From: an uncultured Porphyromonadaceae bacterium
GTDB taxonomy: Bacteria > Bacteroidota > Bacteroidia > Bacteroidales > Muribaculaceae
Assembly: GCA_947174225.1 (NCBI GenBank)
Contig: CAMWIF010000185.1
Location: 1 to 5,843 of the forward strand
Direction of reading: 5' to 3'
Length of the DNA: 5,843 bases
In this document: in pieces, positions 1 through 5,843 of the stretch
Numbering within the stretch: the first letter of the stretch is position 1
How the letters are laid out: each line of letters starts with the position of its first letter
The notes under the pieces: generated by a model
What the model saw: the letters and a program-made list of their open reading frames with translations, nothing else
Databases searched by the model: none
Told to the model about the DNA's origin: nothing
Made by a program: the position numbers and the translations under genes

Positions 1-2
1 AT

Positions 3-1961
3 GTCACAATCGGTGAGAACCTTGTTGTAGCCAACTGGAAAAATCGTGGCGTTGACGTAGCCGGTGACCGTGGTATACCTTTCACTGCTATGAGCCAGCA
101 TCCCGCTCTTCCAGTAAAGGGTATCAATGGCGAATGGGCACGTCCGCTCGAACTTATCGCCTCTGACCTTGCCAACCCGATGCAGATTATCCGCAATTCG
201 CAGGACAATGACCTCAACAGCTGGAGAATCCTCGGCAATGCTTTCCTTGAGGTGAAACCTGTAGAGGGTCTTATCCTCAAAACAAACATAGGTATCGAGC
301 ACAGCCAGTATTTCAACCAGACTCTCGGCAGACGTACTAACCCCGGCGACGTGAACAGTATGAGTTCCGTATACGGTCAGGGTGACACCTGGACTTGGAC
401 AAACACTGCCAACTATAACAAGACCTTCAACGAGAAGCACCACCTTACAGCTCTTATCGGTACAGAGGCTATCGGCTATACATTCAAAGATCTCTCTGCT
501 TCACGTGAGGACTATATGTTTGAAGATACCGACTTTATGCAGGTAGGTTCCGGTTCAGGCACACGTAACAATGGCGGTGGTAAGACTCAGTGGAGCGTAT
601 TCTCACTCTTCGGCAAGATCGACTACAACTACGACGACCGCTATCTCGCTTCGTTCACTATCCGTCGTGATGAGAACTCACGCTTCGCAAAGGGTCACCG
701 TTCAGGAGTATTCCCTGCTTTCTCTCTCGCTTGGCGTCCGACTCAGGAGAAATTCTGGCCCGAAAACACTGTGCTTACCGATATGAAGATTCGTTACTCT
801 TGGGGTCAGAACGGTAACGCTAATATCCCGCCGCTTTACCCGACTTACTCTACTTATATCTACAATACAGGAAACGGTGCATACGACATCTCAGGCACCA
901 ACTCACAGACCACTCCCGGTATCACACTCTCAGCTTCCGGTAATCCCGATCTGAAATGGGAGACCACAACACAGAACAATATCGGTGTTGACCTCCAGTT
1001 CCTTAACGGTGCGATAAACGTGACCGCCGACTACTATGTGAAGAAGACTACAGATATGCTTACAATTCCGCCGGCACTCGACGTAGCAGGTGAGAACGCC
1101 TCTATCTGGCTTAACACAGGTTCTATGCGCAACAATGGTTGGGAAGTGTCAGTGGCTTACAACAGCCCTTCTTACGGTGACTTCTCCTGGAACGGTTCTG
1201 TCAACGTATCTCAGTATAAGAACAAGCTCCTCAAACTTAACAACCTTCAGAAGTTTATCGGTGGTGATGTTCGCCTTATCCCCGGTGAGGCAATGGGTGT
1301 ATACTACGGCTATGTATGTGACGGTATCTTCCAAGACAAGGCTGAGGTAGCCAACCACGCAATTCAGGAGGGTGCAGCTCCCGGACGCCTTATCTATCGC
1401 GACCTTGACGGCAATGGGGTAATCGACGACAACGACCGTTGCATCATAGGTAATCCGAATCCTGAGATTTCTCTCGGTCTTAACCTTGCCTTCCGTTATA
1501 AGGCTGTCACTCTTGATATGTTCTTCGCAGGTGACTTCGGTCAGGATCTCATCAACCATATGAAGCGTCAGCTCTACTCGATGAACTACGGTAACCTTGC
1601 CACCAACCGCGCAAAGGATATACTCAACGCCTGGACTCCCGAGAACAGTGGCAGCAAGATTCCTGCTCTCTCACTTACTGACGACAACAACGAGGCACGC
1701 TTCTCATCTTACTATGTGGAGAATGGCTCCTATATGAAGATGAAATACATTAAGCTCTCTTACTCATTCCCTGAGAAGATTTCCAATGCAATCGGCGCAC
1801 AGGGTATAGACGTGTTCGGCCAGGTTGAGAATCTCTTCACAATCACCAAATATAAAGGTCTTGATCCGGAGATACTCCCCGGCGAGTATGGCTCTCTCAC
1901 CGATAACGGTGCTTATCCGCGTCCCCGCACTTTCACTCTCGGTGTTAACCTCAACTTCTAA
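3..1961 (+). CDS. SusC/RagA-family TonB-dependent outer-membrane transporter, C-terminal part (5' end outside window)
   Basis: The frame is open from the left edge, so the Met codon at 90 is internal and not the start. 652 residues are visible. SusC proteins usually run about 1000 residues, so the signal peptide, the carboxypeptidase-like domain and most of the plug are missing. What remains is the beta-barrel. It has alternating aromatic/polar strands, the typical inner segment around YKNKLLKL (visible residue 405 on), a DLDGNGVIDDND loop (467-478) followed by IGNPNPEISLG, a late W-TPEN segment, and ENGSYMKMKYIKLSYSFP. It ends in GVNLNF, and a terminal aromatic is the usual signal for the outer-membrane assembly (BAM) machinery. 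The protein should import oligosaccharides across the outer membrane using TonB energy, with the SusD-like protein 61 nt downstream as its lid. Family assignment is very secure. The substrate cannot be read from this part. Confidence 0.96.
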   Translation, partial: VTIGENLVVANWKNRGVDVAGDRGIPFTAMSQHPALPVKGINGEWARPLELIASDLANPMQIIRNSQDNDLNSWRILGNAFLEVKPVEGLILKTNIGIEHSQYFNQTLGRRTNPGDVNSMSSVYGQGDTWTWTNTANYNKTFNEKHHLTALIGTEAIGYTFKDLSASREDYMFEDTDFMQVGSGSGTRNNGGGKTQWSVFSLFGKIDYNYDDRYLASFTIRRDENSRFAKGHRSGVFPAFSLAWRPTQEKFWPENTVLTDMKIRYSWGQNGNANIPPLYPTYSTYIYNTGNGAYDISGTNSQTTPGITLSASGNPDLKWETTTQNNIGVDLQFLNGAINVTADYYVKKTTDMLTIPPALDVAGENASIWLNTGSMRNNGWEVSVAYNSPSYGDFSWNGSVNVSQYKNKLLKLNNLQKFIGGDVRLIPGEAMGVYYGYVCDGIFQDKAEVANHAIQEGAAPGRLIYRDLDGNGVIDDNDRCIIGNPNPEISLGLNLAFRYKAVTLDMFFAGDFGQDLINHMKRQLYSMNYGNLATNRAKDILNAWTPENSGSKIPALSLTDDNNEARFSSYYVENGSYMKMKYIKLSYSFPEKISNAIGAQGIDVFGQVENLFTITKYKGLDPEILPGEYGSLTDNGAYPRPRTFTLGVNLNF

Positions 1962-1979
1962 AGAAGCTCATACAACACC

Positions 1980-1998
1980 AAAGTTGAATAACGACTTT
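1980..1998 (+). other. small hairpin in the susC-susD gap
   Basis: AAAGTTG (1980-1986) pairs with CGACTTT (1992-1998) across a 5-nt AATAA loop: seven pairs, one of them T-G. No T run follows directly, so it does not look like a terminator. It could stabilise or mark the junction between the two cistrons, or be chance in AT-rich sequence. The rest of the 61-nt gap is A-rich (TTAAGAAAAACC before the next ATG), the usual leader type in Bacteroidota, which rely little on Shine-Dalgarno pairing. Confidence 0.35.
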
Positions 1999-2022
1999 CA
2001 AACCAATTAAGAAAAACCAGCA

Positions 2023-3699
2023 ATGAAAACCATAAAATCATTCATAAAGAAGTCAGCTTTCGCTGCCACAATGCTCTCCCTCGGCTTGGGAACCGTGGCT
2101 TGTAACGATCTTCTCGACACAAAACCACAGGGTGCCTTCACTTCCGAGCAGCTCGGTGAAGATGAGGCTGTAGACATGATGACCGCAGCCTATGCAACTC
2201 TTCTCTGCCACTATTTCGGCAACAACGAGTCGTTTGCCGGTCCGCTCAACAACTGGGTGATCGACCTCCGTTCAGACGATGCCCTCAAGGGTGGCGACGG
2301 CGTTACGATGGAGGGCTATATGCACCAGCTCGAAATCGGCAACGTGGAGAGCAACAACGATGTGATCAATTTCAAATGGCGCAACAATTATTTCTCCATC
2401 TCACGCTGCAACACTGCCATCAAGGCTCTTCAGGCTGCCGGCAATCTCGATGAGTCGGTAAAGGCTTCCTACATCGCAGAGATGAAGACTCTCCGTGCCT
2501 ACTACTACTTCGATATGTATCGTCTCTTCCAGAAATTCCCCTATTTCGACGAGACCGTTGCCAATCCCTCAGAGTGCCGTGCCGACGAATATACACGTGC
2601 CGAGATAATGAGCTTCATCAAGCAGGACCTTACCGACTGCTATAAAGCTCTTCCGGAGACTCAGACCGAGCCGGGTCGCTTCAACCGCTATGTAGCAGCC
2701 GCCGTGCTTGCTAAGGTTGCGCTTTTCGATTCAGATTGGGCAACTGCCGAGACCTATGCAGGATATGTGATCTCTTCCGGTCAGTATGAGCTTTATCCCA
2801 ACTTCCTCGATATGTCGAAGCCTGAGATGAACAATCAGTACGAGTCGGTTATGGCTGTGCAGTTCTCATCTGCCAACTCTCCCGACCAGTTTAACTTCTG
2901 CAACTGTCTTAACTGTACTTGGTCAGAGGGCAACCTCTATGGCAACGGTGACGATTTCTATCTCGCATCGCAGGATCTTGTGAACGCTTTCCGCACCGAT
3001 GAGGTAGGTCTTCCTTATCTTAACGGTGACCAGAACGCAGAGAGTGTCACTTCTGCCGACTATGCCGGAAATGTCGATCCGCGCCTTGACTTCACTCTCG
3101 GACGTATCGGTATGCCTTGGAGAGGGCATATGTATAATGAGCAGTGGTGTCGTAACCTTGAGCTTTATGGTCAGTATTCAGGTAAGAAGCCTTATCCCGC
3201 TCCTGAAAATCCGGAGGTTAAGCCCGGTATTGTGCCTTGGGGCGCTTCTTCACTCAACTACATCATTATCCGCTATGCCGACGTGATGCTTATGAAGGCT
3301 GAGGCTCTTATCGAGCAGAATAAGGACCTTGACCAGGCACGTGATCTCATCAACCGTATCCGTGCAAAGGCTGAACGTTCTGTGAATCCCTCTTACTCAC
3401 CGGTAGACATTAATCCTATGATTGCCAATTATGCAGTGGGTCAGTATTCCGCAACCTCCTGGAATCAGGACTATGCACGTAAGGCTGTGCGCCATGAGCG
3501 TCGTGTGGAACTTGCTATGGAGGGTCACCGTTGGTTTGATCTTCTCCGCTGGGGTACCGTCGTAGAGGTCGTAAACAAGTATTATGACTTCGAGAAGGAG
3601 TATCAGCCTTATTACTCCACAGCTAACCTCACTGCTGATGAGCTTTACTTCCCGATTCCTCTCAATCAGAAGGACAACGCAGGAGATCTCTACGATTAA
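2023..3699 (+). CDS. SusD/RagB-family surface nutrient-binding lipoprotein
   Basis: This complete protein of 558 residues is a normal SusD length. The start at 2023 is set by a lipoprotein signal peptide: basic MKTIKSFIKK, a hydrophobic stretch, then GTVAC with the lipidated Cys at 27. CNDLLDTKP after it is the classic SusD N-terminus. The TPR-like helical core shows EMKTLRAYYYFDMYRLF (153 on). The C-terminal hallmark RHERRVELAMEGHRWFDLLRWG (490-511) and the closing LYFPIPLNQKDNAGDLYD are both present. SusD proteins sit on the SusC barrel at the cell surface, bind glycan, and open as a lid to feed the transporter. The gene follows the SusC gene at 61 nt and is surely co-transcribed with it. 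One oddity is a Cys cluster, CNCLNC, at residues 293-298. Glycan specificity is not readable from motifs. A fructan is inferred only from gene order. Confidence 0.97.
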   Translation: MKTIKSFIKKSAFAATMLSLGLGTVACNDLLDTKPQGAFTSEQLGEDEAVDMMTAAYATLLCHYFGNNESFAGPLNNWVIDLRSDDALKGGDGVTMEGYMHQLEIGNVESNNDVINFKWRNNYFSISRCNTAIKALQAAGNLDESVKASYIAEMKTLRAYYYFDMYRLFQKFPYFDETVANPSECRADEYTRAEIMSFIKQDLTDCYKALPETQTEPGRFNRYVAAAVLAKVALFDSDWATAETYAGYVISSGQYELYPNFLDMSKPEMNNQYESVMAVQFSSANSPDQFNFCNCLNCTWSEGNLYGNGDDFYLASQDLVNAFRTDEVGLPYLNGDQNAESVTSADYAGNVDPRLDFTLGRIGMPWRGHMYNEQWCRNLELYGQYSGKKPYPAPENPEVKPGIVPWGASSLNYIIIRYADVMLMKAEALIEQNKDLDQARDLINRIRAKAERSVNPSYSPVDINPMIANYAVGQYSATSWNQDYARKAVRHERRVELAMEGHRWFDLLRWGTVVEVVNKYYDFEKEYQPYYSTANLTADELYFPIPLNQKDNAGDLYD

Positions 3700-3715
3700 T
3701 CTGCCAAACGCAGGT
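3699..3715 (+). other. short hairpin at the susD stop codon
   Basis: ATCTGC (3699-3704) pairs with GCAGGT (3710-3715) around a CAAAC loop, with one T-G pair. The core CTGC/GCAG is perfect. It begins on the last base of the SusD stop codon. No T run follows immediately, so termination is unlikely. It might protect the 3' end of a processed susC-susD message. The remainder of the 85-nt gap is AT-rich and leads into the next gene without a clear Shine-Dalgarno site. Confidence 0.3.
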
Positions 3716-3784
3716 CTTAGGATCTATCATAAGAAGTTTTAATAATTTCTAAAGTCTCAATTCCAATAAATATAAATTGAAACA

Positions 3785-5254
3785 ATGAAAACAGCATATA
3801 AATATGGTTTTGGTGCGCTCGTAGCCTTTATGGGCGCCACCTTCACCTCTTGCGGTGATTTCGAGCCTACAGGTTATGAACCCGTTCCCGAACTCCCCAC
3901 AGTCAGCAACCTGAAAGCTGAGATAGCCCGTCACGACATCAATCTCAGTTGGCAGCTTCCTTCTGCAAAGGATATTACCGACGTGGAGATTGTGCTCAAC
4001 GGCAATACTAAGAATCCCATCAAGTTGGGTGCCTCTGCCACTTCCTATACTGTAGTGGGTCAGCCTTTGGGTGAGGAAGGCTACTACACTGTGAAGGTTT
4101 GCTATGGCGACCGCTATGTGTCGGAGGGTGTCACCACTACTGCCACACTTCCTGAAGAATCGCTTGCCGGCGTAAACAATCCATCGGCTAATGTAAATGG
4201 ACGTACAGTTACACTTAGCTGGACTCTCCCCTCAGCTGTGGGTATCACCGGAGTGCGTGTATATCGCGGTACAGACGTGGCAGGAGCCGTTTCTCTTCCT
4301 GCCGGCACTACCAGCTATGCCTATAAGTCACAGCCGATGGATCAGGAACTCACCTATACCATAGAGGTTATGTATGACACTTACTATCCCTCAGTGCCTC
4401 AGCAGGTGAAGGCAACCGTGCCTTACATTGCTCCAAAGATGGGTTATCTCCTCACAACAGAGGACTTCCGTGACCTTCCCGACGACGATGAGAGAGCTGC
4501 AGCACGTTGGTTCTCACAGCAGGAGAATGCAGAGTTCGTTACCGTGTCGCAGCTTGCAGAGCTTGATGTGGATATTTATCCTGTAGTTTGGGTTGAAATT
4601 GATAGAGTAGGTCTCGAGATAGGTTGGCAGAACCTTCCTGCTGAGTTCTCTTCAGAAGCGTCAATCGCTGCTCTCAAAGCTTATTCCGCAAACGGCGGTA
4701 ATCTCTTCCTCGCGAATATGGCTACCCAGCTTACGGTGCCTCTTGGTTTCGTTCCCGACAATATGGCTCCTACCGTATATGGTAATGGCGACGGTGGCAG
4801 TGGCGACGACGTATGGGTAATCAATCCTCACCTTGGATGGGACTTCAAGGATGGCGGCGACCAAGGTTATTATGACCGTGCCGAACACGCAATCTTTGCT
4901 GGTATCACTCTCGAGGATCCTAACGGATACGGCTACGATGCGCTTCCTCTCATTGGTCCCGGTCAGCGTGAAGACCACAACTGTCTCTGGGATTGCAACA
5001 TCTATGGGCGTGGTCAATATCCCGACGTGATTGCCAACTTTGAGGCTACCACCGGTTCGATGGTTCTCGCAACTTGGGGTCATGTACGCGACCACTGTGT
5101 TGCCGGTTTGGTTGACTTCTATGCTACTGCAGAGCACGGTCGTTGCGTGGCTATGGGTCTTGCAGCCTACGAGTGGAATCAGAACTCAGGTATGAATCCC
5201 TATCAGGGCAATGTTGAGAAGCTTACAGAGAATATCCTCAACTATCTGAAATAA
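3785..5254 (+). CDS. probable surface glycan-binding lipoprotein: two FN3/Ig-like domains plus C-terminal DUF4960-like domain
   Basis: Complete, 489 residues. The start is fixed by a lipoprotein signal peptide, MKTAYKYGF then a hydrophobic run and FTSC, with Cys23 lipidated. The acidic stretch after it (CGDFEP) fits outer-membrane surface export. Residues 39-123 and 129-213 are two related FN3/Ig-like domains. From about 219 to the end is a mixed alpha/beta domain that I match, from memory, to DUF4960. It contains LKAYSANGGNLFLAN, a Gly/Asp-rich loop (333-342), HNCLWDCN (398-405), WGHVRDHC (431-438) and AYEWNQ (461-466). The layout of lipid anchor, beta-sandwich spacers and distal domain is that of a SusE/SusF-type or SGBP protein. 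Position after SusD agrees, as with BT1761 in the B. thetaiotaomicron levan locus. I see no known catalytic signature. A binding role is inferred, and an enzyme activity of the C-terminal domain cannot be excluded. Confidence 0.88.
   Translation: MKTAYKYGFGALVAFMGATFTSCGDFEPTGYEPVPELPTVSNLKAEIARHDINLSWQLPSAKDITDVEIVLNGNTKNPIKLGASATSYTVVGQPLGEEGYYTVKVCYGDRYVSEGVTTTATLPEESLAGVNNPSANVNGRTVTLSWTLPSAVGITGVRVYRGTDVAGAVSLPAGTTSYAYKSQPMDQELTYTIEVMYDTYYPSVPQQVKATVPYIAPKMGYLLTTEDFRDLPDDDERAAARWFSQQENAEFVTVSQLAELDVDIYPVVWVEIDRVGLEIGWQNLPAEFSSEASIAALKAYSANGGNLFLANMATQLTVPLGFVPDNMAPTVYGNGDGGSGDDVWVINPHLGWDFKDGGDQGYYDRAEHAIFAGITLEDPNGYGYDALPLIGPGQREDHNCLWDCNIYGRGQYPDVIANFEATTGSMVLATWGHVRDHCVAGLVDFYATAEHGRCVAMGLAAYEWNQNSGMNPYQGNVEKLTENILNYLK
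3899..4423 (+). repeat. two tandem FN3/Ig-like domains inside the lipoprotein (protein-level repeat)
   Basis: Residues 39-123 and 129-213 align without gaps at an offset of exactly 90 residues. Matching points include LSWQLPSAKDIT (54-65) with LSWTLPSAVGIT (144-155), TSY (86-88) with TSY (176-178), and YTVKVCY (101-107) with YTIEVMY (191-197). The conserved Trp and Tyr positions are those expected of a beta-sandwich. The DNA has diverged, so the duplication is old. In SGBPs such domains act mostly as spacers that lift the binding domain off the membrane. Confidence 0.7.
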
Positions 5255-5268
5255 ACTATTCCTTACTT

Positions 5269-5315
5269 ACGTTATAATCTAAAGCTCAGGAATGGACTTT
5301 AGATTATAACGTTTT
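5269..5315 (+). terminator. perfect 16-bp hairpin with T run, probable intrinsic terminator or attenuator
   Basis: The left arm at 5269-5284 (ACGTTATAATCTAAAG) is the exact reverse complement of the right arm at 5297-5312. The loop of 12 nt is CTCAGGAATGGA. A TTTT run at 5312-5315 follows the stem. The stem begins 14 nt after the stop codon of the lipoprotein gene, where a + strand terminator is expected. Stem GC is low and the T run short, so termination may be partial. No comparable T tract lies on the other side, so it is probably one-directional. An alternative is an RNA processing or stabilising element, or a dyad protein site. Confidence 0.7.
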
Positions 5316-5371
5316 CATACGATTAACCTGTAACATTTTCTATTGCAACATTATCCTATAATTTTTTCATC

Positions 5372-5843
5372 ATGAATTCAAGACTTCTCTTCTTGTCATT
5401 TGTGCTTACAGCTGCCGGAAGCATTTCCGCGGAACGTGTGTTACACTTCCCGATGGAAGCCGATAAATATGGCGAACTTTCGGAAGAGGTTGCAAATGGC
5501 TATCTTCAAGTATATGGTCGTCATATAAATGAAAATATTGACGGTGCCGTTGGTAAGGCTTTGCGCTTCGACGGTTATTCCACCTATGCACAGGGTAACA
5601 TCAAGGCTTTGGGTGACCGTGACCAAATGACAGTGTCTATGTGGGTTGCTCCGGAGACCTATCCTGTGGTCAAATTCGATACTCCCACCGATGATAAGAT
5701 ACGCCTTGCCGGCACTCTTGACGAGGATAAGCAGACCGGGTGGTCGTTCAATCTTGGCTACACCGGTAAGTATTCTTTTAAGACTTATAGCGAAGGGTGG
5801 CCCGTGGAGGTTGAGGCTGCCGATCTGTTGCCCTGTTACGAGT
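5372..5843 (+). CDS. secreted LamG-domain protein, probable N-terminus of a GH32-type glycoside hydrolase (3' end outside window)
   Basis: The frame is open from ATG 5372 to the right edge: 157 full codons and one extra base. The N-terminus MNSRLLFLSFVLTAAGSISA is a type I signal peptide with likely cleavage after Ala20. There is no Cys near it, so this is not a lipoprotein. From residue 21 the sequence reads as a concanavalin/LamG-like jelly roll: ERVLHFPMEAD, then GAVGKALRFDGYSTYAQG, then MTVSMWVAPETYP, the usual core strands, and AGTLDEDKQTGWSFNLG. I associate this arrangement with the N-terminal domain of Bacteroidota GH32 fructan hydrolases, which fits the locus order. That is recall, not a search. 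No catalytic residues are visible, because the WMNDPNG-type motif of GH32 would lie further right. It could be another LamG-bearing enzyme. Start choice is supported by the signal peptide. The leader is AT-rich (ATAATTTTTTCATC) with no Shine-Dalgarno. Confidence 0.85.
   Translation, partial: MNSRLLFLSFVLTAAGSISAERVLHFPMEADKYGELSEEVANGYLQVYGRHINENIDGAVGKALRFDGYSTYAQGNIKALGDRDQMTVSMWVAPETYPVVKFDTPTDDKIRLAGTLDEDKQTGWSFNLGYTGKYSFKTYSEGWPVEVEAADLLPCYE

Noticed and set aside
90..92. Met codon at 90 as the start of the SusC gene
   Set aside because: The same frame is open to the left edge (from position 3) and reads as barrel-like sequence. No signal peptide or plug follows the Met, so it is internal.
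1149..1559. Minus-strand open frame of 136 codons
   Set aside because: It is antisense to conserved SusC barrel motifs, including the DxDGNG loop, and shows no domain or leader of its own.
1825..2010. + strand frame running over the SusC stop into the gap
   Set aside because: Most of it overlaps the SusC C-terminus in another frame, and its Ser/Leu/Val-rich product has no motif.
3757..3780. Inverted repeat TCAATT/AATTGA just before the lipoprotein start
   Set aside because: Six AT-rich pairs around a 12-nt loop in AT-rich leader sequence are easily chance, so it is not listed as a feature.
4661..5137. Minus-strand open frame of 158 codons
   Set aside because: It lies wholly inside the lipoprotein gene, opposite a well-supported coding frame. 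Its translation is Val/Thr/Ile-rich without recognisable motifs, so it is a shadow.
5312..5340. Possible Bacteroides-type promoter (TTTTC, then TAACATTTTC 19 nt later) before the LamG gene
   Set aside because: It matches the TTTG / TAnnTTTG consensus poorly, and the first element overlaps the terminator T run. In such AT-rich sequence this is not convincing without mapped 5' ends.
5406..5626. Two overlapping minus-strand frames near the right end
   Set aside because: They lie opposite the signal peptide and LamG strands of the + strand gene starting at 5372, and neither shows protein-like features.

Overview
This window looks like part of a Bacteroidota (Bacteroidales) polysaccharide utilization locus (PUL). 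All genes are on the + strand. The evidence is a textbook SusC/SusD pair, followed by a third secreted lipoprotein and then the start of a secreted protein with a LamG-like domain. Signal peptides, A/T-rich leaders with weak Shine-Dalgarno signals, and an AT-rich hairpin terminator all fit Bacteroidales. Muribaculaceae or Bacteroides-like gut bacteria are plausible, but this is inference and I cannot assign a genus.

Layout: positions 3-1961 hold the C-terminal part (652 residues) of a SusC/RagA TonB-dependent outer-membrane transporter, whose start lies left of the window. A 61-nt gap with a small hairpin follows. Positions 2023-3699 hold a complete SusD-like lipoprotein. An 85-nt gap follows, with a short hairpin at the susD stop codon. 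Positions 3785-5254 hold a complete lipoprotein with two tandem FN3/Ig-like domains and a C-terminal domain that I match from memory to DUF4960. A 117-nt gap follows, with a perfect 16-bp hairpin and a T run. From 5372 to the right edge is the N-terminus of a protein with a type I signal peptide and a LamG/concanavalin-like domain, probably the front of a GH32-type enzyme. No stretch over 300 bases lacks a gene.

How the parts probably work together: the SusC barrel and its SusD lid capture and import oligosaccharides. The third lipoprotein sits where surface glycan-binding proteins (SGBPs) usually sit and probably helps hold the glycan at the cell surface. The fourth protein is probably the hydrolase. 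The order SusC - SusD - SGBP - GH32 matches the Bacteroides thetaiotaomicron levan locus (BT1763-BT1760), so fructan is my leading substrate hypothesis. The catalytic domain that would confirm it lies beyond the right edge. I found no RNA gene, mobile element, CRISPR array or regulator gene.
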